From Arthrobacter sp. YD4 (GTDB taxonomy: Bacteria; Actinomycetota; Actinomycetes; Actinomycetales; Micrococcaceae): a stretch of 64,000 bases of DNA. The notes beneath the pieces are model-generated. The model had not been told where the DNA came from. It worked only from the letters and a program-made list of their open reading frames with translations, and did not search any database. The position numbers were made by a program, and so were the translations under genes. This document shows positions 17,740-24,641 of this stretch, in pieces. The first letter of the stretch is position 1. Each line of letters starts with the position of its first letter. The stretch covers positions 103,419 to 167,418 of the forward strand of contig NZ_JAUHHD010000002.1 in assembly GCF_030410515.1 (NCBI RefSeq), in the 5' to 3' direction.

Positions 17740-18185
17740 CGGCGGGCCTCGTACCAGGCACAGATGGTAGTAGACGCTGTCAGGAGTGCGGCCACAAGGC
17801 CCGCGAACCAGAGTTCGCCCTGAAAGGTCAGGCCGGAGAGCAGCATCCCGGCGGTCCACAAGGCGCCCCAAAGACCCACGTAGACGCCCCAGCGGAGTCC
17901 AAACCCCCGCTTACTGGTACGGGTGAAGAAAAGGACAGTCACCATGAGGATGACGAGCCAGACACCTATGAAGATAGCTGGAAGGACTACGGAGGTATCT
18001 GGTGCCAGCCGCGCATAGGTGAAGGCGATGATTCCCATCGACGAGACGGCTCCAAGACCCAGTAGAAAACTGATCGCCGGCCAGCTCGCCCCTGATCGGA
18101 CGCTGCTACCAACCTGGTTTGCCTGATCAAGCAGAGCCTTGGCTTGCCCGGCATCCATCGGCCCCGAAACGGTGGTGTCATTCAT
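17736..18185 (-). CDS. Integral membrane protein, 149 aa, four TM segments
   Basis: An N-terminal soluble part (MDAGQAKALLDQANQVGSSV) precedes four hydrophobic helices: AISFLLGLGAVSSMGIIAF, PAIFIGVWLVILMVTVLFF, GVYVGLWGALWTAGMLLSG and LWFAGLVAALLTASTTICAW. The end (CAWYEARR) is cytosolic. Proteins like this are found next to small winged-helix regulators in actinobacteria, but no transport or enzymatic role is known to me. It is the first gene of a two-gene minus-strand operon. Confidence 0.8.
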   Translation of the reverse strand: MNDTTVSGPMDAGQAKALLDQANQVGSSVRSGASWPAISFLLGLGAVSSMGIIAFTYARLAPDTSVVLPAIFIGVWLVILMVTVLFFTRTSKRGFGLRWGVYVGLWGALWTAGMLLSGLTFQGELWFAGLVAALLTASTTICAWYEARR

Positions 18186-18232
18186 GGTCGTTACCCCTGC
18201 TCATAAGCGATTGATTCTCATACTCTGACAGG

Positions 18233-18262
18233 TACTTTCCAAAATGGCAACTACTTTCCAAA
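18233..18262. promoter_or_regulatory. Tandem TACTTTCCAAA operator boxes
   Basis: TACTTTCCAAA occurs at 18233-18243 and 18252-18262, a 19-bp repeat distance (about two helical turns), 50-75 bases upstream of the membrane protein start. Likely binding sites for the winged-helix regulator encoded by the same operon. Confidence 0.55.
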
Positions 18263-18411
18263 TCGCCTTCCTCAGCGTTGGGCGCGAAGGCGCACCCGTG
18301 AGCCGGTACTCCAACGCACAGCCAGGGCAAAAAATCTTTTCATCGCGCCGTTACGAGTTCATGGATGCACGTATATCCCGCACGGTGAATGACCCAACCG
18401 AACGGTTCAAT

Positions 18412-18463
18412 CCGTCTCGGAAGCTTAGGGTTTTGAGGCACTTGGGTTATGAGACAGCTGGAT
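18412..18463. repeat. ~52-bp dispersed direct repeat, copy 2
   Basis: Partner of 10888-10938: CCGTCTC, then TTAGGGTTTTGAGGCAC, TTATGAGAC and TGGAT. Same orientation, about 80% identity by eye. Together the copies enclose the lactate locus and the winged-helix/membrane pair. Confidence 0.55.
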
Positions 18464-18655
18464 GACTGTGTCAACGTGATCGGAGCCCACTTGGAAGGCC
18501 CGAATGGTACCCACCCGTCGGACGTCCGGGGATGATGTTGTGAGGGTGTCTAGGGGTTCTTGGCGTGGTTTCTGGGTCTGTGAAAACACTGCCGCGGGTT
18601 GGGACGATACCCGGGGTCCCGGTTGTTGGAAGCTGGCGTCCGGCGGAGTAGTGCC

Positions 18656-19048
18656 TCAGAGGTAGCTGCAGATTTGTTCGGGATCGCAGCTTGCGTCGGT
18701 CCCGGACGCGGCAGTGGCGTGGAGGCCAGCGACGATGGATCGCAGCGCCATTAGTTCAGAAATCTGGTGGTCCAGCTCGGCCAGCTGGTTGGAGAGAAGG
18801 TCTTGGACGTGGGCGCAGGGGGCTTCTCCGGCGTCACGGAGGGCAAGAATTTCGCGTATTTGGGTCAGGGCGAGGCCTGCGGCCCGTCCGCGGCGGATGA
18901 ATTCGAGTCTGGCCACGGAGTCGTCATGGTAGTCCCGGTAGCCGTTAGGGGATCTTTTCGCTGCCGGGAGAAGCCCGCTGTCCTCGTAGAAACGCAGCGT
19001 CTTGGTTGTCATCCCTGCCGCTGCCGCGGCCTCACCGATACGCATCAT
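18656..19048 (-). CDS. merR: MerR-family metal-responsive regulator
   Basis: 130 residues from ATG 19048 (an alternative ATG is the next codon). The N-terminal helix-turn-helix (MRIGEAAAAAGMTTKTLRFYEDSGLL) and coiled dimer helix are standard. Cysteines are at APCAHVQDLL and in the C-terminal SCDPEQICSYL. The first fits the metal-binding position of thiophilic-metal MerR proteins; the others may complete the site. Divergent to merA across 169 bp that holds a stretched-spacer promoter. Assigned as Hg(II) sensor from this pairing. Confidence 0.82.
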   Translation of the reverse strand: MMRIGEAAAAAGMTTKTLRFYEDSGLLPAAKRSPNGYRDYHDDSVARLEFIRRGRAAGLALTQIREILALRDAGEAPCAHVQDLLSNQLAELDHQISELMALRSIVAGLHATAASGTDASCDPEQICSYL

Positions 19049-19086
19049 GAACTCATTTCTTAGCAGGCGGCCAGGACGGCGATTCC

Positions 19087-19118
19087 TTGACATTCCAGTG
19101 TAGGGGAAGGTTGAGAAT
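19087..19118 (+). promoter_or_regulatory. MerR-type promoter/operator for merA
   Basis: TTGACA (19087-19092) is followed after an unusually long spacer of about 19 bases by TGAGAAT. The spacer contains the imperfect dyad ATTCC...GGAAG, as expected for MerR-class promoters activated by DNA untwisting. Confidence 0.6.
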
Positions 19119-19217
19119 GGGATGCAGAGCAGGTCTTCGGTTGAAGGCTGCACATGGCGGTCGGTTGAGCAACAGGTGTGCTGGCGGCTGCTTCCCTTCC
19201 ATCTTCAGGAGTCCCTC

Positions 19218-20660
19218 GTGTCGGCAGCATCTTTCGATTATGACCTGGCCATTATCGGTTCCGGCGGGGCTGCTTTCGCTGCGGCCATCCGGGCAACCAG
19301 CCGTGGCAAGCGGGTGTTGATGGTGGAGCGCAGCACTGTGGGAGGCACGTGCGTGAACACGGGCTGCATCCCGTCCAAGGCCCTGCTGGCCGCCGCGGAA
19401 GCCCGCCACGTCGCCCTCGATGCTTCCGGACGGTTCCCCGGTATCAGCACCTCCGCAGAGCCGGTGGATATGCCCGAACTGGTCGCCGGGAAGCGCTCAT
19501 TGGTCGAATCCATGCGGTCAGAGAAGTATGTGGATCTCGCCGCGGACTATGGATGGAAGCTGCAGCAGGGGACCGCGGTGTTCGCCGGAACCGCAGCCGC
19601 ACCGGTTTTGAACATCACCGCCCCGGGCGGAACCACCGAGACAGTCAGCGCGGAACACTACCTGGTGGCGACCGGCTCCACCCCCTGGATCCCTGAAGTG
19701 CCGGGAATGGACGAGGTGGATTATCTGACGTCCACGAGTGCGATGGAGCTGCAGGACGTTCCCGCTTCGATGCTGGTGGTGGGCGGCGGGTATGTGGCGC
19801 TGGAGCAGGCGCAGCTTTTCGCCCGGCTCGGCACGGAGGTGACCATCCTGGTCCGGTCCAAGCTCGCCTCGGCCGAAGAGCCTGAAGCCGGGCATGCCCT
19901 CGCCGGTGTCTTCGCCGATGAGGGCATCCGGGTCGTCCGTCGAGCGACAGCGTCCTCGGTCCGGACCGATCAGGTGTCGGGGGACGTGGTCGTGGATGCT
20001 TCCGTCTCAGGAGGAAACGAGGAGTTCAGGGCCGCGCGCCTGCTCATGGCAACAGGCCGGCGCCCGGTCACGGAGGATTTGAACCTTTGCATGGTCGGCG
20101 TTGAAACCGGGGACCGCGGGGAAGTCCTGGTCGACGGGAGCCTTTGCAGTACTAATCCGAGGATCTGGGCCGCGGGTGATGTGACGGGTCACCCGGAGTT
20201 CGTCTATGTCGCCGCCGCGCACGGGGCCCTGATGGTGGAGAACGCCTTTGAGGGTGCCGGGCGTGAGGTCGATTACCGGCACCTGCCCCGGGTCACGTTT
20301 ACCAGCCCTGCCCTGGCCGCTGTCGGGATGACGGACAAGGAAGCGAACCAGGCAGGGATCCGGTGCATGTGCCGGGTTCTGCCGCTCAAATTTATCCCTC
20401 GCGCGCTGGTGAACCGTGATACCCGCGGCTTCATCAAGATCGTTGCCGACGCGGACACGGGTCGGATTGTAGGGATCACTGTCGTGGGTAAGGACGCCGG
20501 GGACATCGCCGCCGCAGGGGTTTACATTCTGGAGGCCGGGATGACCGTTGATCAGGTCGCGAATCTCTGGAGCCCCTATCTGACCATGGCCGAAGGCATC
20601 AAGATAGCAGCCCAGTCCTTCACTACTGACGTCTCCAAACTGTCCTGTTGCGCGGCATGA
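19218..20660 (+). CDS. merA: Mercuric reductase
   Basis: 480 residues from GTG 19218, with AGGAG at 19207-19211. It has FAD binding DLAIIGSGGAAFAAAIRA, the redox-active disulfide GGTCVNTGCIPSKALLAAAEA, NAD binding MLVVGGGYVALEQAQLFARLG, and a C-terminal Cys pair LSCCAA that delivers Hg(II). Reduces Hg(II) to volatile Hg(0) in the cytosol with NADPH. No N-terminal HMA domain, normal for many actinobacterial MerA proteins. No merT/merP/merB is adjacent, so uptake and organomercurial functions are missing here. Confidence 0.95.
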   Translation: MSAASFDYDLAIIGSGGAAFAAAIRATSRGKRVLMVERSTVGGTCVNTGCIPSKALLAAAEARHVALDASGRFPGISTSAEPVDMPELVAGKRSLVESMRSEKYVDLAADYGWKLQQGTAVFAGTAAAPVLNITAPGGTTETVSAEHYLVATGSTPWIPEVPGMDEVDYLTSTSAMELQDVPASMLVVGGGYVALEQAQLFARLGTEVTILVRSKLASAEEPEAGHALAGVFADEGIRVVRRATASSVRTDQVSGDVVVDASVSGGNEEFRAARLLMATGRRPVTEDLNLCMVGVETGDRGEVLVDGSLCSTNPRIWAAGDVTGHPEFVYVAAAHGALMVENAFEGAGREVDYRHLPRVTFTSPALAAVGMTDKEANQAGIRCMCRVLPLKFIPRALVNRDTRGFIKIVADADTGRIVGITVVGKDAGDIAAAGVYILEAGMTVDQVANLWSPYLTMAEGIKIAAQSFTTDVSKLSCCAA

Positions 20661-20712
20661 AGTGGTCAACGACAACCTATGTGTTCGTGGGGCGGGCGGC
20701 CGCGGCTACCTT

Positions 20713-20850
20713 TTAGTGCGCGTTCCTTGTCAGGCTGTGGGCGAGGCGGTAGGAATCGGTGCCGGTTTCGATGATGGTGCCGTTGAACGTCAGCCGGTCA
20801 ACGATCGCGGCGCAGAGGCGCGGGTCGGTGAATGTCATGATGTCCGGATG
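20713..20850 (-). pseudogene. IS21-family IstB ATPase, C-terminal remnant
   Basis: The minus strand translates to HPDIMTFTDPRLCAAIVDR, then LTFNGTIIETGTDSYRLAHS and ends at a TAA at 20713-20715. This is the typical IstB C-terminus (IVDRL...GDSYRL pattern). The ATPase core and istA are absent, so only the last 45 or so codons remain. It marks an old transposition or deletion edge between merA and the following gene. Confidence 0.6.
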
Positions 20851-20852
20851 TT

Positions 20853-21230
20853 CTACGTGCTCTTCGGCGGCTTGGAGGCCGGGTGCTGGCGAGACTTCAG
20901 CCTTTCCGTGCCGGTCACTCGCAGGGCATGGGCCGCCAGGTCTGCGGCCATGCGCGTAAAGGCCAGTGCCTCCTCCGGATCAGAGGATGTCAGGACTACG
21001 GCGGATTGGAAGCTGCGCTCGGCCTCGCCGAGTCGTTGATCGGCCCAGCACCCGTGAGGTGCATCTGAGGTGGCCAGGAATGTTCTGAGCTGTTCGATGA
21101 GTTTCCCAGTGTCGGACATGGCCGGGGGCAACTCCGCAGCCGCCCTGTGCGCCCGCCGGGCCCTCCGGGCAGCCCGACGACCCTCGAAACCGGCGGCAAC
21201 CAAAGACCTAAGGGGCAGCATGTCGTCCAC
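20853..21230 (-). CDS. Hypothetical protein, up to 125 aa
   Basis: The first ~37 residues are Arg/Ala-rich; a likelier start is the internal Met of MSDTGKLIEQLRTFLATSDA. The remainder is helical (FQSAVVLTSSDPEEALAFTR, MAADLAAHALRVTG) and looks like a small HEPN- or TPR-like helical protein, but no family is certain. The C-terminal residues are Lys/Pro-rich and abut the IstB remnant, so the 3' end may be truncated by that element. Confidence 0.4.
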   Translation of the reverse strand: MDDMLPLRSLVAAGFEGRRAARRARRAHRAAAELPPAMSDTGKLIEQLRTFLATSDAPHGCWADQRLGEAERSFQSAVVLTSSDPEEALAFTRMAADLAAHALRVTGTERLKSRQHPASKPPKST

Positions 21231-21720
21231 GACTTGCCCTCCTTCTCGATTGTTTCCCTGTCGACTTCAACAACCCGTCCCCCGGGGCGGATCGGTGACC
21301 CCCGTAGTCGGTACTACCGTCATGGCAGAGGTTAGGATCCTGATGTGTAACTGCTGTGCATCAGCTGTGCGCCGGACGGCCTCTCCTGGTGCCTGAACAT
21401 CGATCGGCGTCAAAACGGAACGTGCGGCCGCGCTGTTGGTGGTGCCGGCGGCGGTGTCCCGAAAGCCGCCCCGCCCGATGCAACAGATTTAACGTGAGTC
21501 GGTCCGCAGATACCTGAGCCGCGCCAAACGGGTGTGAGGCACTCTTGGGGATGGTGCCGTGTCATACCGTAGGAGCACGGTGTACGGCATCGTCCATCGA
21601 TCGCCGCAGTCACCGAGTCAGTAGAAGCTCAGCCGCCCCAACCGTCGCAAGGGCCGAGGCAGCGTCGGACCGCCGCCCGGGTAAGGGGCGGCGTTCCTGA
21701 CGATGTTCAGGGATTGTTGC
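21231..21720. other. Long intergenic region
   Basis: No supported gene. A strong hairpin, CGCCGCCC (21671-21678) with GGGCGGCG (21686-21693), lies just downstream of the repeat-rich secreted protein gene (minus strand) and may act as its terminator although no T-run follows. A 67-codon minus frame at 21410-21613 lacks coding character. Confidence 0.4.
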
Positions 21721-22173
21721 TTAGAGTGAACTTGGTACGTTCGCGGGGTTGGTGTTGTTGGTTGTTTGCGGGCCCTGTCCCGCTGCCGGTGCGTCCGGAG
21801 TATCACCCGGCGTCTGCGTATCGGCGGCACCCGGTGTATCCGGAGTATCACCCGGCGTCTGCGTATCGGCGGCACCCGGTGTATCCGGAGTATCACCCGG
21901 GGTCTGCGTATCGGCGGCACCCGGTGCATCCGGAGTATCACCCGGGGTCTGCGTATCGGCAGCACCCGGTGCATCCGGAGTATCACCCGGGGTCTGGGTA
22001 TCGGCGGTGACCGAGACCGCGGCCGAGTGCGGGGCCGGGGGTGTGGCTGCGTGTGCTGCCCCGACCCCGAGGCCGGTCAGGGCGAGCAGTCCCACGGCGC
22101 CCATGATGGCTTTCTTCTTAGTACCCATCGTGTCGGCGGTTTCTTTGATGGTCCTGTTTTTGCGGATAGTCAT
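21721..22173 (-). CDS. Secreted protein with five 14-residue repeats
   Basis: 150 residues from ATG 22173, preceded by a GGAAAGGATC ribosome site. Residues 1 to about 42 form a long Sec-type signal peptide (MTIRKNRTIKETADTMGTKK, then AIMGAVGLLALTGLGVGAAHAA). After a short linker come five near-identical units ADTQTPGDTPDAPG, in which A or T varies at one position, then a Gln/Asn/Pro tail. The mature protein is acidic, Pro/Thr-rich and disordered, as in cell-wall or stalk-like proteins. No LPXTG or membrane anchor. A CTGAG box array lies about 90-125 bases upstream. Confidence 0.82.
   Translation of the reverse strand: MTIRKNRTIKETADTMGTKKKAIMGAVGLLALTGLGVGAAHAATPPAPHSAAVSVTADTQTPGDTPDAPGAADTQTPGDTPDAPGAADTQTPGDTPDTPGAADTQTPGDTPDTPGAADTQTPGDTPDAPAAGQGPQTTNNTNPANVPSSL
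21790..22002. repeat. Five-copy 42-bp tandem repeat
   Basis: Units containing GGAGTATCACCCGGNGTCTG and CGTATCGGCGGCACCCGGTG recur every 42 bases. The period is a multiple of three and maintains the reading frame of the secreted protein. Copies differ at only a few positions, implying recent expansion or gene conversion. Confidence 0.9.
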
Positions 22174-22551
22174 GGTGATCCTTTCCGTTTTTTGGCGGAT
22201 GTCTTTGCATTCGCCGCCGCCAGCCAAATGCTGACGTAAGACCAGTCTCGGACCACGCGCCTGAGACAAGCCTTAGCGCAATTGAGAAGCAGCTGAGAAC
22301 CCGCTCGCGCCGGCACCGTTCCTGGCTTCGGGGGCACCGACCTGGAAGTCACTGCCACCGTCGCCGGTTTAAGGAGTACGGCCGATCCCGACTCTTTCCT
22401 GGCGGTGGCGCTGGGCGTCGACACCGGCGGCACAACCGGCCGGAATTATGCACGCTCACCATGGGATGTTCATCGCATCGTAGTTCCGGGGACGGTCGAT
22501 ACCCGGTTTAGAGGGTAGTTGCCAAATTTACTGGTGGTTGCGGATGAGCCG
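22174..22551. other. Intergenic region between secreted protein and response regulator
   Basis: Holds the promoter and CTGAG array of the secreted protein gene (22261-22297). The remaining ~250 bases up to the response regulator stop show no gene or clear hairpin. Confidence 0.4.
22261..22297. promoter_or_regulatory. Four-box CTGAG array upstream of the secreted repeat protein
   Basis: CTGAG (22261), CTTAG (22272), TTGAG (22282) and CTGAG (22293) are spaced 11, 10 and 11 bases, one helical turn each. The same arrangement lies at 23343-23381 between the response regulator and htrA. Direct repeats at about 11 bp are the usual target form of OmpR/PhoB-type regulators. Confidence 0.6.
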
Positions 22552-23283
22552 TTACGGAGCGGCCGCTCCGCCGTCCGGCATAGTTTCCGGTGTGTTGCCG
22601 TCGTGGCCGGGCCGGTCCGGACTGAGCTGGTAGCCCATCCCCCGCACGGTGGTGAGGGTCTGTACCCGGAACGGGACGTCGATCTTTCGGCGCAGGTACC
22701 CGATGTAGACTTCCACGACGTTGTCCCCGCCCTGGAAGTCGGGGTCCCACACGTTGTCCAGGATTTCTGCTTTGGACACCACCTGGTCGTGCCGGCGCAT
22801 GAGGAACTGCAACAAACCGTACTCACGTGCTGTTAGCGCGATCGCGGCGTCACCGCGCGCCACCGCGCGCTTGGCCGGGTCCAGAGTCAGCGTACCCAAA
22901 CGCAACACGACCGGCCGTTCCGGGGCGCCTCGCCGGATCAGGGCACGCAACCGGGCCACCAGGACAAGGAAGCTGAAAGGCTTCGTCAGATAATCATCGG
23001 CTCCGAGGTCGAAAGCATCGGTCTGGTCGTATTCCCCGTCCTTGGCCGTCAGCATCATCACCGGCGTCCAAATACGCCGTTCCCGCAGCTCTTTGAGCAC
23101 GTCGTACCCGTTTTTGAGCGGCAGCATCAAATCCAGAATGATGACGTCGTACGGGTTCTCCGTCGCGGCCCAAAGCCCACTAACACCGTCCGGGGCCAGA
23201 TCAACGACAAACCCTTCATTGGACAACCCGCGCCGAACCGTTTCGGCCAACAGTTTTTCGTCCTCAACAACCAGAACCCGCAC
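22552..23283 (-). CDS. OmpR/PhoB-family response regulator
   Basis: 243 residues from GTG 23283 (MRVLVVEDEKLLAETVRRGL), placed 8 bases after AGGAGG; in-frame GTGs three codons earlier overlap that site. The receiver has the acidic pair EDE, the phospho-Asp in VIILDLMLPLKNG and the Lys in YLTKPFSFLVL. The C-terminal winged helix includes LTAREYGLLQFLMRRHDQVV and LRRKIDVPFRVQTLTTVRGMGY. Partner kinase is probably at 24642-26141 on the same strand, separated by the opposite-strand htrA. Likely binds the CTGAG arrays. Confidence 0.92.
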   Translation of the reverse strand: MRVLVVEDEKLLAETVRRGLSNEGFVVDLAPDGVSGLWAATENPYDVIILDLMLPLKNGYDVLKELRERRIWTPVMMLTAKDGEYDQTDAFDLGADDYLTKPFSFLVLVARLRALIRRGAPERPVVLRLGTLTLDPAKRAVARGDAAIALTAREYGLLQFLMRRHDQVVSKAEILDNVWDPDFQGGDNVVEVYIGYLRRKIDVPFRVQTLTTVRGMGYQLSPDRPGHDGNTPETMPDGGAAAP

Positions 23284-23342
23284 CCCCACCACCTCCTGTC
23301 AGCGACCCGTTGACGGCCCGCAAGCATTGTCTTCGAGTGCAC

Positions 23343-23381
23343 CTGAGAGAACGCTGAGCTGTTTCCTGAGACGAAACTGAG
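23343..23381. promoter_or_regulatory. Four-box CTGAG array between response regulator and htrA
   Basis: CTGAG at 23343, 23354, 23366 and 23377 (spacing 11, 12, 11). It is 60-100 bases from the regulator start and 85-125 bases from the htrA start, suited to control both divergent promoters. Confidence 0.65.
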
Positions 23382-23465
23382 CGCCGCTGGGCTCCCGAGC
23401 CTGAAAGTTCTAACGTAAAAACGAGCCCGCTCTCCCGGCGGACCGCCTCAAGGAGGAGAGAGCAT

Positions 23466-24557
23466 ATGAAGTATTTCCGACTCTACGCGGCGGCCGGAGT
23501 GACCGCGGCGGCACTCGCGCTGACCGGCTGCACCGGTAACAGCAACAATAACCCCACGGGTAACGCCACGTCCGGTTCCGCTTCGTCGGCGGCAGCCACC
23601 GGTGCTCCGGCTTCGCCGGCGTCTCTGCCCGCCGGGGCCGGCCTGCCCGCGGTCCCCGGCGTGGTCAAAGAAGTCGAGCCGTCCGTCGTCACGATCCGGA
23701 CCGCAGTGGGCCTGGGCAGCGGCGTCGTCTACCACAGCGACGGCTCCATCGTCACCGACGCCCACGTCGTGGAGGACCAGCAAAAACAGCCCTTCAAAAA
23801 CGTGGAGGTCCAGTTCGCCGACGGCTCAAAGATCCAGGCGGTCGTCGTCGGCGTCGACGACGTCACCGACGTTGCCGTCCTGAAAGTCAACCGCACAGGC
23901 CTTCCGGCCGCGAAGTTCGCCTCATCCGCCCCGGAGGTAGGGTCGATGACCGTCGTCATCGGCAGTCCCCTGGGGCTGGAGGACACCGTCACCTCCGGAA
24001 TTGTCTCCAGCCTGCACCGCAGCATGCCGCCCTCCAAGGAGTCCCCCCACGGCGCGATCGACCTGCTCCAGACCGACGCACCGATCTCCCCAGGAAACTC
24101 CGGCGGAGCGGTGGCCGACTCCAGCGCTCAGATCATCGGACTTTCAGAGGCCTACCTGCCACCGAGCTCCGGAGCGGTGGCCATAGGCTTCGTGACACCA
24201 TCGACCACCGTCACCGAGGTAGCCGACCAACTGCTGAAGAGCGGCACCGTCAAGCACGCCGCCCTCGGCGTGGTCCCCACCGACATCACCCCGCAAATCG
24301 CCCAGCGCTTCTCCGTTCCCGCATCCTCCGGAGCGCTGGTCATCAACGTTACCCAGGGTAGCCCGGCCGGGCAGGCCGGCATGCAGGCCGGGGACATCAT
24401 CACCAAGTTCGCGGGGACACCGGTGACGAACGTGACAGACCTCCTCGCGGGCCTCAGGAAACAGGACCCCGGCCAGCAGGTCGACATCGACGTGCAGCGC
24501 GGCAAAACCTCCCAAACCCTTCACGTCACCCTCGGGGACCTGGCCGCCCAACACTGA
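23466..24557 (+). CDS. HtrA/DegP-like serine protease, lipoprotein with PDZ domain
   Basis: 363 residues. The signal peptide ends in a lipobox (AALALTGC), so Cys22 is likely lipidated and the protein sits on the outer face of the membrane. A 45-residue Ser/Ala/Pro linker follows. Trypsin-fold triad: His in IVTDAHVVED, Asp in DDVTDVAVLKV, Ser in PISPGNSGGAVAD. The C-terminal PDZ domain starts near HAALGVVPTDIT and includes GSPAGQAGMQAGDIITKFAG. Role: envelope protein quality control. Start preceded by AGGAGGAGAG. It lies between the genes of a two-component system and faces its regulator, whose array it shares. Confidence 0.93.
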   Translation: MKYFRLYAAAGVTAAALALTGCTGNSNNNPTGNATSGSASSAAATGAPASPASLPAGAGLPAVPGVVKEVEPSVVTIRTAVGLGSGVVYHSDGSIVTDAHVVEDQQKQPFKNVEVQFADGSKIQAVVVGVDDVTDVAVLKVNRTGLPAAKFASSAPEVGSMTVVIGSPLGLEDTVTSGIVSSLHRSMPPSKESPHGAIDLLQTDAPISPGNSGGAVADSSAQIIGLSEAYLPPSSGAVAIGFVTPSTTVTEVADQLLKSGTVKHAALGVVPTDITPQIAQRFSVPASSGALVINVTQGSPAGQAGMQAGDIITKFAGTPVTNVTDLLAGLRKQDPGQQVDIDVQRGKTSQTLHVTLGDLAAQH

Positions 24558-24641
24558 TTCCGCGCCCGACACGTTCGGCAGGCTCCTGCACCCGATGGTC
24601 CCTGGTTCCCGGACCGGTAACTCTTCTTGGCGCCGGGAATC

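Larger units (their letters stand above)
18186..18655. other. Non-coding stretch with operator boxes and dispersed repeat
   Basis: Apart from the tandem boxes near 18240 and the repeat at 18412-18463, no gene is convincing. The plus-strand frame at 18244-18465 (73 codons) has no ribosome site and covers the operator and repeat, so it is not called. Confidence 0.5.

Noticed and set aside
18244..18465. 73-aa plus-strand gene
   Set aside because: No ribosome site, overlaps tandem operator boxes and the dispersed repeat.
21410..21613. 67-aa minus-strand gene
   Set aside because: No family, poor ribosome site and atypical Cys/Pro-rich composition.
21780..22010. CRISPR array
   Set aside because: Direct 42-bp units have no unique spacers and encode an in-frame protein repeat.
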